Part shown: positions 5,506 through 11,125 of the stretch, one piece after another | Numbering within the stretch: position 1 is the stretch's first letter | How the letters are laid out: the number at the start of each line of letters is the position of its first letter | Assembly: GCA_946886865.1 (NCBI GenBank) | Contig: CAMPJI010000071.1 | Span: 1 to 11,642, forward strand | DNA length: 11,642 bases | Direction: 5' to 3' | From: an uncultured Lysobacterales bacterium | GTDB lineage: Bacteria; Pseudomonadota; Gammaproteobacteria; Xanthomonadales; Xanthomonadaceae | The notes under the pieces: model-generated | The model's input: the letters and a program-made list of their open reading frames with translations, nothing else | What the model was told of the DNA's origin: nothing | Databases searched by the model: none | Program-made: the position numbers and the translations under genes

Positions 5506-6417
5506 ATGGCCGTAACCCTGATCGCCACCGTCGTCGCGCTCGTGCTCGGCCACATGGCCCCGTCACTGGCGGCGTCGGTGCGCCAGACCGGCTGGTTCGG
5601 CGACTGGCTGCGGGGCCTGGACGCGCGTTTCGGCGATGGCAGTTTCTGGCGCGGACGCTGGGGCATCGCGGTCGCGCTGGTGCCGCCGCTGCTGGTGATC
5701 GGGCTGTTCCAGCTCGCCCTGGACGGTCCGCTGTTCGGGTTGGCCGGGTTGCTGTTCGGCATCATCGTGCTGTTTTACGCCTGGGGACCGCGGGACCTGG
5801 ATGTCGACGTGGATGCGATCGCGGCCGCCGATGACCCGCACGCGCGTCGCGACGCCGCCGCGCGGCTGTGGCCGGACGGCAGTACGCCGTCGCTGGCCGG
5901 CCCGGCGCTGGTCGAGGCCGTGTTCCGCAATGCCCTGCGGCGCTGGTTCGGCGTGCTGTTCTGGTTCCTGCTGCTGGGCCCGGTCGGCGCGCTGCTGTAC
6001 CGGCTGGCAGTGCTGTCGGTGGAAGGCGAGGCGGCGCACGCGCTGCCGGCCGACACCGCGTCCGGCGCCCGTACGCTGCTGGCCGTGCTGGAGTGGCCCG
6101 TCGCGCAGTTGATGTCGCTGTCGACTGCGCTGGTCGGCAACTTCGACACCGCGCTGGGGGCCTGGCGCGATGCGGGGGGCGCCTCGCTCTCGCTCGACCA
6201 CGGCTTTCTCGCTGCGGTGGCCCGTGCCAGCGTGCGCAGCGAACTGGCCGAGGAAGTGGCCGACTACGCCGACGAGTCCGGGCTGGCCACGCCGCCGGCG
6301 ATCGTCGTGCTGGGCGAGCTGCCTGAGCTGCGCGACGCCATGAGCCTGGTCTGGCGCAGCCTGCTGGTGTGGCTGGCGGTGCTCGCGCTGTTCGTGATTG
6401 CCGGCTTCGTCAGCTGA
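5506..6417 (+). CDS. ampE: AmpE-like inner-membrane protein (regulatory signalling modulator family)
   Basis: AmpE is an inner-membrane protein first linked to beta-lactamase induction beside the amidase AmpD; its biochemical role is not settled and it shares a fold with CobD/CbiB. The 303-residue product (E. coli AmpE is 284) has hydrophobic segments at about 1-18, 52-72, 76-93, 148-170 and 285-303. Diagnostic stretches are FYAWGPRDLDVDV (90-102) and RNALRRWFGVLFWFLLLGPVGALLYRL (141-167). The ATG at 5506 has an AGGA Shine-Dalgarno-like sequence about ten bases upstream. The gene is 123 bases from nudC, with its own -10 element. No ampD is next to it in this window, unlike the classical ampDE pair, so a link with beta-lactam response should not be assumed. 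The family call is good; the symbol is given by homology only. Confidence 0.85.
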   Translation: MAVTLIATVVALVLGHMAPSLAASVRQTGWFGDWLRGLDARFGDGSFWRGRWGIAVALVPPLLVIGLFQLALDGPLFGLAGLLFGIIVLFYAWGPRDLDVDVDAIAAADDPHARRDAAARLWPDGSTPSLAGPALVEAVFRNALRRWFGVLFWFLLLGPVGALLYRLAVLSVEGEAAHALPADTASGARTLLAVLEWPVAQLMSLSTALVGNFDTALGAWRDAGGASLSLDHGFLAAVARASVRSELAEEVADYADESGLATPPAIVVLGELPELRDAMSLVWRSLLVWLAVLALFVIAGFVS

Positions 6418-6423
6418 AGCCAC

Positions 6424-6448
6424 AGCCGGCACGGCGCGCATGCTGGCT
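6424..6448. terminator. possible bidirectional stem-loop between convergent genes
   Basis: AGCCGGCA (6424-6431) and TGCTGGCT (6441-6448) can pair over eight positions with one G-U pair and a nine-base loop, in the 30-base gap between the ampE-like stop codon and the opposing stop codon at 6448. The position suits a shared terminator, but there is no T run on either strand. Confidence 0.35.
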
Positions 6449-6693
6449 CAGTCCGGCTTGCGGCACTGCGTCCCGGCACGCAACGCACCCGTGAGCGCAA
6501 AGCGCGCAAAGAGGTAGAGGCCATACGTGGCGCCGAGGGCGAGACCGGCATCGAGCCAGGAATCGAGGGCGCCACTGGAGCACGCTTGCAGCAGGCCCCA
6601 CCCGCCGGCGGCCGCCATCACGCCAGCAACCACGCGCTGCCAACGCGGCGCACGCGTCGTCCCTGCAAGCTTGTTCTCGAGCTCCACGCTCAA
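6448..6693 (-). CDS. small two-helix membrane protein of unknown function
   Basis: I do not recognise this protein. From the GTG at 6687 it has 79 residues (MELENKLAGTTRAPRWQRVV...); from the TTG at 6693 it has 81 (MSVELENKL...). The coordinates use the TTG because its last two bases are the first two of the upstream TGA (a TTGA overlap), an arrangement typical of translational coupling. It has a short charged N terminus, a first hydrophobic segment (about residues 19-36 counted from the GTG), an acidic turn (SGALDSWLDAG), a second hydrophobic segment (about 47-66) and a polar tail ending QCRKPD. Two cysteines are present. It closes a three-gene minus-strand unit after DUF2752 and the CD225-like gene. 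Support is the overlap, the coherent membrane pattern and the downstream convergent boundary; the start is uncertain. Confidence 0.6.
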   Translation of the reverse strand: MSVELENKLAGTTRAPRWQRVVAGVMAAAGGWGLLQACSSGALDSWLDAGLALGATYGLYLFARFALTGALRAGTQCRKPD

Positions 6694-7127
6694 CCCGGCG
6701 CCAGCATCGTGAAAGGCCACACCGGCACATTGCGCAGCAGCCAGTAACCGCCGATCAACGCCAGCCAGAACCACGGCCCCAGCAGCAGGGCGACGGCCGC
6801 TCGCGGCAATGGAAGTTGGCGGCCACTCGCGTGCCAGAGCACCGCGCCCAACAAGGGCACCAGCACGAACAGCAGCGGGTTCATCGCGAGGGCGGTGGCG
6901 ATGTCGCCATGCACCAGCGCGTGCAGGGCGCGGGTCGTCCCGCAGCCCGGGCAGTACAGCCCGGTGAAGGCCTGGAACAGGCACGGCAGGAACGGGCTGT
7001 CGGCCGCGTTCGGGTCGAAGCGGCGCAGCGACCAGCCCCCGAATCCGACCGCCGCGGCAGCACCGGCCATGGAGGCGGCAAGCCACCACCCGCGTCGTTG
7101 ATCGGCCGGGGCCAGCAGGCGGCTCAT
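6690..7127 (-). CDS. DUF2752-family membrane protein
   Basis: The 145-residue product carries the DUF2752 hallmark CPGCGTTRA (59-67) just after a Phe/Tyr-rich stretch (FTGLY), followed by ALVHGDIATALAMNPLLF. The family is a small inner-membrane group with no established function; the Cys-x2-Cys motif may bind metal or take part in redox chemistry, which is speculation. Hydrophobic segments lie at about 14-33, 82-100 and 108-131. The ATG at 7127 overlaps the upstream TGA as ATGA, indicating translational coupling with the CD225-like gene. The frame extends much further upstream, but only over the antisense of unrelated sequence. Its own stop codon overlaps the start of the next small gene. Confidence 0.88.
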   Translation of the reverse strand: MSRLLAPADQRRGWWLAASMAGAAAAVGFGGWSLRRFDPNAADSPFLPCLFQAFTGLYCPGCGTTRALHALVHGDIATALAMNPLLFVLVPLLGAVLWHASGRQLPLPRAAVALLLGPWFWLALIGGYWLLRNVPVWPFTMLAPG

Positions 7128-7462
7128 ACGGCCGTCTGTTGCGCCTGCTGCATCTGCTCGATCATCTCCAGGTACTCCTCGGTGCCGCCGCTCATGTAGC
7201 CCCACACGTTGAGCAGAAGGCCGAAGATCGCCAGGCCCGTGGCCACCCAGCACCACGTGCGGGCGGTGTCGGAGGCGCGGCGCGCGCCGTCGGCATCGCC
7301 GCGGTCGAGCTTGCCGTTGACCTGCGCGGCGTAGACGATCGCCACGATCCCGGGAATGCCGCCGACGAAGCAGCACAGGCAGAACGAGAAGATCGTCGAC
7401 AGGATGGCCCAGGCCAGGTGGTTCGGAATGCGCTCGGCGGCGATCGGCGGCGGTGCGTTCAT
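7124..7462 (-). CDS. CD225/dispanin-family membrane protein
   Basis: The 112-residue product matches the CD225/dispanin family, named after interferon-induced transmembrane proteins but common in bacteria with unknown roles. The order is as expected: IPNHLAWAILSTIFSF as the first hydrophobic segment (12-45, ending GIPGIVAIVYAAQV), then a polar loop with NGKLDRGDADGARRASDTARTW (49-70), then a second segment WCWVATGLAIFGLLLNVWGY (70-89). The Gly-Asp/Ala-Arg-Ala-Ser loop with its Lys/Arg residues is the most diagnostic part. It ends in an acidic, Gln-rich tail (EEYLEMIEQMQQAQQ). The ATG at 7462 is the first in the unit, with a weak GGGA upstream on the minus strand. It overlaps DUF2752 by four bases (ATGA). 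Confidence 0.87.
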   Translation of the reverse strand: MNAPPPIAAERIPNHLAWAILSTIFSFCLCCFVGGIPGIVAIVYAAQVNGKLDRGDADGARRASDTARTWCWVATGLAIFGLLLNVWGYMSGGTEEYLEMIEQMQQAQQTAV

Positions 7463-7510
7463 GGCGGTTTCCCGATGTGCGTCGCCGGCGGTGCCGGCGT
7501 CCCCGCGGGC

Positions 7511-7540
7511 ATCCTAGCAGCGGGTTTCGCCGGGCGTCAT
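7511..7540 (-). promoter_or_regulatory. promoter of the CD225-DUF2752 unit
   Basis: On the minus strand TAGGAT (7516-7511, context CTGCTAGGATG) is preceded, 18 bases upstream, by ATGACG (7540-7535, 4 of 6 matches to TTGACA). Transcription would start near 7504, leaving about 41 bases before the CD225-like ATG at 7462. The 93-base gap to the fused transporter gene upstream also supports a separate promoter here. Confidence 0.5.
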
Positions 7541-7555
7541 CGCCGTGTCGGGGGG

Positions 7556-9520
7556 TTACGCCGCGTCGCCGCGCAGGGCGCGCACCTGTGTTTCCAGCGA
7601 CGCCGCGTCGGCCACCGCGCCGTCCACCGGCGCCGCCGCGACCACTTCGACCGGTGCGCGGAAGCGGCGCGGCACGCGCATGCGGTCCAGCAGCGCGGAC
7701 GCGCGGTTGGCGCGCCGGCTCCACATGCTGGCCCACATGTTGCGCAACGCCATCGGCACCACCGGCACCGCGCGCCGCTCCAGGATCCTTTCCACGCCGC
7801 CCTTGAACGGCGCGATGCCGCCGTCCTTCGTCAGCGCACCCTCCGGGAAGATGCAGACCAGTTCACCCTCGGCGAGCGTCGCATCGATCTCGTCGAACGC
7901 GCGCTGCATCAGTGCCGGGTCCTCGCGAGCACCGGCAATCGGGATCGCCTTGGCGGTGCGGAAGATCCAGCGCATCACCGGGATGTTGAAGATGCGGTAG
8001 TACATGACGAACCGCACCGGCCGCGGGATGCTGGCCGCCAGGATCAGCGCGTCCATGTAGCTGACGTGGTTGCACACGATCAGGGCCGCGCCTTCGTCGG
8101 GCACGTTGGCTTCGACGCCACGCACGCGCAACCGGTACAGCGCGCGCACCAGCACCCAGCTCAGGAACCGCATCGCGAACTCGGGCACCACGGTGAATAT
8201 CCACAGTGCGACGACGATGCTGGCCACGCCCAGTGCCAGCAGCAGCGTGGGGATCGACCAGCCCAGCAATTGCTGCAAGGCGACCCCGCCGACCGCCGCC
8301 AGCACGATGAACACCGCGTTCTGGATGTTCATGCCGGCGATCACCCGCGACAGCTCCCCCGGCGGCGTGCGCGACTGAATCAGCGCGAACAGCGGCACCA
8401 CGAAGAAGCCCGAGAACAGCCCGATGCCCGCCAGGTCCGCCACGATGCGCCACGCGCCCGGCTGCTGCAGGAAGCCCGCCACGTCGAGCCCGCTGGCGCC
8501 CACCGCGGGTGCGAATGCCAGGTGCAGGATGCAGGCGCTCATGCCGGCCGCGCCCATCGGCACCAGGCCGATCTCGACCGTGCGCGCCGACAGCTTTTCG
8601 CACAGCAGCGACCCCACGCCCACGCCGATGGAAAACACCGCCAGTGCGAACACGTAAAGCGTCGCCGTACCGCCCAGGTGCGTCTCGGCGTACACCGGCA
8701 GGTTGCCGGTCAGCAGCGTGCCGGTGAACCAGAACCAGCTCACGCCCAGCACCGCGTTGCGCACCGCCAGTTGCTTGCGCGCCAGGCGCCAGACCTTGAT
8801 CGACTCGGTCAGCGGGTTCCAGTTGACCTTCAGGTCGGGCGCGGCCGCGGCGACCGGCGGGATGAAGCGGCTGGCGACGTTGCCCGCCAGCGCCAGCGCA
8901 ATGACCGAGCCGCCCGCAACCAAAGGACCGTGCTCGCCGGCCACCGCGAAAATCAGCCCGCCGAACAGCATGCCCAGCAGGATCGAGATGGACGTGCCCA
9001 TCTCCACCAGGCCATTGCCGCCGGTCAGCTCTTCAGGACGCAGCACCGACGGCAGGATCGAATACTTCACCGGCCCGAACAGCGCGCTCTGCAGCCCGGT
9101 GGCGAACAGCGCCACCAGCAGCACCCGCATGTCCTGCAGCCAGAACCCGACCGCGGCCACCGACATGATGGCGATCTCCATCACCGTGACGACGCGGATC
9201 AGGCGCGCCTTCTCCAGCTTCTCGGCGATCTGCCCGGCGGTGGCCGAGAACAGGAAGTACGGCAGGATGAACACCGCCGGCGCCAGCTGGGTGTAGATGC
9301 CGCGCGTGGCGTTGTCCATCGCACCGGCGACGACCATCACGCCCAGCAGGCCGATGATCGCCTGGCGGAACACGTTGTCGTTGAACGCGCCCAGCAACTG
9401 CACGAGGAAGTAGGGGGCGAAGCGGCGCTGGCCCAGCAGGCCGAACTGGCTGCGCGGCGGCGGCCGCTCCGCGGGTGGCGCGTGCGGGTGTGGCGGCTTG
9501 TGGCGCGTCTGGTCCGTCAT
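7556..9520 (-). CDS. LplT-like MFS transporter fused to PlsC-type acyltransferase
   Basis: This 654-residue inner-membrane protein joins two domains. Residues about 35-450 form a 12-helix MFS transporter of the LplT (lysophospholipid transporter) type, with LLGAFNDNVFRQA (42-54) and ALFGPVKYSILPSVL (146-160). Residues about 460-620 form a 1-acylglycerol-3-phosphate acyltransferase (PlsC) domain with the catalytic H-x4-D (His485-Asp490 in NHVSYMD), FPEG (558-561) and VPVVPMALR (585-593). In E. coli, LplT flips lysophospholipids inward and the separate Aas protein re-acylates them; Aas also carries an acyl-ACP synthetase domain, absent here. The likely role is lysophospholipid recycling at the inner membrane. 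The ATG at 9520 follows GGGGAG (9531-9526) with a five-base gap. The first 30 residues are Pro/His-rich and disordered. Confidence 0.9.
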   Translation of the reverse strand: MTDQTRHKPPHPHAPPAERPPPRSQFGLLGQRRFAPYFLVQLLGAFNDNVFRQAIIGLLGVMVVAGAMDNATRGIYTQLAPAVFILPYFLFSATAGQIAEKLEKARLIRVVTVMEIAIMSVAAVGFWLQDMRVLLVALFATGLQSALFGPVKYSILPSVLRPEELTGGNGLVEMGTSISILLGMLFGGLIFAVAGEHGPLVAGGSVIALALAGNVASRFIPPVAAAAPDLKVNWNPLTESIKVWRLARKQLAVRNAVLGVSWFWFTGTLLTGNLPVYAETHLGGTATLYVFALAVFSIGVGVGSLLCEKLSARTVEIGLVPMGAAGMSACILHLAFAPAVGASGLDVAGFLQQPGAWRIVADLAGIGLFSGFFVVPLFALIQSRTPPGELSRVIAGMNIQNAVFIVLAAVGGVALQQLLGWSIPTLLLALGVASIVVALWIFTVVPEFAMRFLSWVLVRALYRLRVRGVEANVPDEGAALIVCNHVSYMDALILAASIPRPVRFVMYYRIFNIPVMRWIFRTAKAIPIAGAREDPALMQRAFDEIDATLAEGELVCIFPEGALTKDGGIAPFKGGVERILERRAVPVVPMALRNMWASMWSRRANRASALLDRMRVPRRFRAPVEVVAAAPVDGAVADAASLETQVRALRGDAA

Positions 9521-9543
9521 GCGGGCTCCCCGGGAGTCGCGCG

Positions 9544-9549
9544 AGCCTA
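9544..9549 (-). promoter_or_regulatory. putative -10 element of the MFS-PlsC fusion gene
   Basis: On the minus strand TAGGCT (9549-9544, context CTGCTAGGCTCGC) is 23 bases upstream of the ATG at 9520, with the GGGGAG Shine-Dalgarno sequence between them. It matches the GCTAGRMTC pattern that precedes other genes in the window. No -35 hexamer is evident. Confidence 0.4.
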
Positions 9550-9605
9550 GCAGAGGCGTATGGCCGTCCGGCTGCCCCGCACGTGCGACGGGGCTCTTGG
9601 AATCT

Positions 9606-9686
9606 CTGTAGGAGCGGCATCAGCCGCGATCATGGTGCTGCGTCGGCTGCATGACGCGCTGTTCGCGGCTGGAGCCGCTCCTTCAG
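9606..9686. repeat. REP doublet (REPIN-like inverted pair)
   Basis: Two 26-base elements lie in opposite orientation at 9606-9631 and 9661-9686, with 29 bases between them. After reverse-complementing the second, 22 of 26 positions agree, including AGGAGCGGC and CAGCCGCGA. Each arm is itself a small palindrome (GCGGC...GCCGC). The GTAGGAGCGGC core is of the type scattered in intergenic regions of Xanthomonadaceae and Pseudomonas genomes and moved by RAYT (REP-associated tyrosine) transposases; none is present in the window. The doublet lies between the purD stop codon (9695) and the promoter of the fused transporter gene, both on the minus strand, so it may act as a transcription end or stabilise the purD mRNA. 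Confidence 0.85.
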
Positions 9687-9694
9687 GCGAGGCG

Positions 9695-10981
9695 TCAGCC
9701 GCGCTCGCGCTCGATCGCACGCCAGCCGATGTCGTGGCGGTGGAACTCGCCGTGCCAGGAGATGCCGGCGACAGCCTCGTACGCGCGACGCTGTGCATCG
9801 GCCACCGAGTCGCCCAGCGCGCAGACGCACAGCACGCGGCCACCGGCGGTGACGGCCTTGCCGTCCACGAGCTTGGTGCCGGCGTGGAACACCTTCGTGC
9901 CTTCGACCTCGGGCACGTCCCAGGCGTTGATGGCGTCGCCCACGCGCGGCGTGCCGGGATAGTGCTCGGCCGCCATCACCACGCCCAAGGACGGGCGGGG
10001 GTCCCAACGCGCCTCGACCTCGTCCAGCCGCCCGTCGATGGCGGCCTCGACCAGCTCCAGCAGGTCCGACTGCAGGCGCAGCATCACCGGCTGGGTCTCC
10101 GGGTCGCCGAAGCGCACGTTGAACTCGATCACCTTCGGTGCGCCCGCCTCGTCGATCATCAGGCCCGCATAGAGGAAGCCGGTGAACGGGATGCCGTCGG
10201 CGGCCATGCCGCGCACGGTGGGTTCGACCACCTCGCGCATCACGCGCGCATGCACCTCGGGCGTCACCACCGGCGCCGGCGAGTACGCGCCCATGCCGCC
10301 GGTGTTGGGGCCGGTGTCGCCATCGCCCACGCGCTTGTGGTCCTGGCTGGTGGCCATCGGCAGTGCGGTGCGGCCGTCGACCATGGAGATGAAGCTGGCC
10401 TCCTCGCCGGTGAGCAACTCCTCGATCACCACGCGCGAGCCGGCTTCGCCGAACGCGTTACCCGACAGCATGTCGGTCACCGCGGCCTCCGCCTCCTCCA
10501 GCGTCATCGCCACGACCACGCCCTTGCCGGCCGCCAGCCCGTCGGCCTTGATGACGATCGGTGCGCCCTTCTCACGGACGTATGCCAGTCCCTGCTCGAG
10601 GTCAGAGTGCACGGCGTAGTGCGCCGTCGGGATACCGTGGCGTGCGAGGAACGCCTTGGCGAACGCCTTGCTGCCTTCCAACTGCGCCGCGGCCGCCGAC
10701 GGCCCGAAGATGCGCAGGCCTTCATCGCGGAACCGGTCGACGACGCCCGCCACCAGGGGCGCTTCGGGACCGACCACGGTGACGGCGACATGCTCGCGCC
10801 GCACCAGATCCACCAGCCCATCGATATCGGTCGCGGCCACGCCGACGTTGCGGCACTTGCCCTCCGTCGCGGTGCCTGCGTTGCCCGGCGCGACCAGGAC
10901 TTCGGTGACCCGCGCGGACTGCGCGAGCTTCCAGGCCAGCGCGTGTTCGCGGCCGCCGGCGCCGATGACGAGGATCTTCAT
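9695..10981 (-). CDS. purD: Phosphoribosylamine--glycine ligase (GAR synthetase, PurD)
   Basis: PurD catalyses the second step of purine synthesis: phosphoribosylamine + glycine + ATP gives glycinamide ribonucleotide + ADP + phosphate. The 428-residue product has the usual length (E. coli 429) and fold. The N-terminal domain begins MKILVIGAGGREHALAWKL; the ATP-grasp part contains GPSAAAAQLEGSKAFAK (93-109) and the Gly-rich KADGLAAGKG (145-154). DTGPNTGGMGAYSPAP (222-237) and the PROSITE signature RFGDPETQ (290-297) follow, then the C-terminal domain. The ATG at 10981 is supported by AAGGA (10992-10988) at six bases. purH, its common operon partner in gammaproteobacteria, is not next to it: the gene upstream is divergent. 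A hairpin lies in the presumed leader. Confidence 0.97.
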   Translation of the reverse strand: MKILVIGAGGREHALAWKLAQSARVTEVLVAPGNAGTATEGKCRNVGVAATDIDGLVDLVRREHVAVTVVGPEAPLVAGVVDRFRDEGLRIFGPSAAAAQLEGSKAFAKAFLARHGIPTAHYAVHSDLEQGLAYVREKGAPIVIKADGLAAGKGVVVAMTLEEAEAAVTDMLSGNAFGEAGSRVVIEELLTGEEASFISMVDGRTALPMATSQDHKRVGDGDTGPNTGGMGAYSPAPVVTPEVHARVMREVVEPTVRGMAADGIPFTGFLYAGLMIDEAGAPKVIEFNVRFGDPETQPVMLRLQSDLLELVEAAIDGRLDEVEARWDPRPSLGVVMAAEHYPGTPRVGDAINAWDVPEVEGTKVFHAGTKLVDGKAVTAGGRVLCVCALGDSVADAQRRAYEAVAGISWHGEFHRHDIGWRAIERERG

Positions 10982-11013
10982 TGCGTGTCCTTGGGGTGCG
11001 TAGGTGTCGGATG

Positions 11014-11033
11014 GCGGCGCGTGCGCGCGCCGC
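11014..11033 (-). promoter_or_regulatory. hairpin in the purD leader
   Basis: GCGGCGCG (11014-11021), loop TGCG and CGCGCCGC (11026-11033) form a perfect eight-pair stem with a four-base loop. It lies 33-52 bases upstream of the purD start codon and would be transcribed as part of the purD leader if the predicted promoter is used. There is no following T tract on the minus strand, and I do not see a known riboswitch such as the purine or PRPP type. Confidence 0.35.
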
Positions 11034-11044
11034 TGTCGTCCGCG

Positions 11045-11069
11045 GGCCGGTGATTTTACGTGACCGGCC
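11045..11069 (-). promoter_or_regulatory. purD promoter core inside an inverted repeat
   Basis: On the minus strand TAAAAT (11058-11053, 5 of 6 matches to TATAAT) is flanked by the perfect seven-base inverted repeat GGCCGGT (11045-11051) and ACCGGCC (11063-11069). The AT-rich centre is unusual in this GC-rich gap. Transcription would begin near 11046, giving a leader of about 65 bases. A repressor binding the repeat would cover the -10 region. No clear -35 was found. Confidence 0.45.
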
Positions 11070-11090
11070 GGGCGCCGGGTCCGGCGCTGC

Positions 11091-11096
11091 TAGGAT
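11091..11096 (+). promoter_or_regulatory. putative -10 element of the AGCS symporter gene
   Basis: TAGGAT in the context GCTGCTAGGATCGAC lies 30 bases before the ATG at 11126; a transcript would begin near 11103. It is one of the best examples of the GCTAGRMTC pattern in the window. Neither a -35 hexamer nor a Shine-Dalgarno sequence is evident. Confidence 0.45.
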
Positions 11097-11125
11097 CGAC
11101 GGCCGCCCACCCGACCCGCCGACCC

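Noticed and set aside
5506..6417. Beta-lactam sensing locus (ampD-ampE)
   Set aside because: No ampD, ampC or ampR is next to the ampE-like gene here, so a resistance role cannot be supported from this window.
7128..7736. Long N-terminal extension of the DUF2752 frame
   Set aside because: The upstream part is antisense-like Arg-rich sequence over the CD225 gene. The ATGA overlap at 7124-7127 gives a natural start.
7139..9550. 803-residue plus-strand open frame
   Set aside because: It runs antisense to the CD225 and MFS-PlsC genes. Its translation is dominated by Arg, His, Gln and Ala with no domain, as expected for the complement of GC-rich coding sequence.
9560..11053. 497-residue plus-strand open frame
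   Set aside because: It is antisense to purD, whose signatures are complete. It also crosses the REP doublet, which is not coding.
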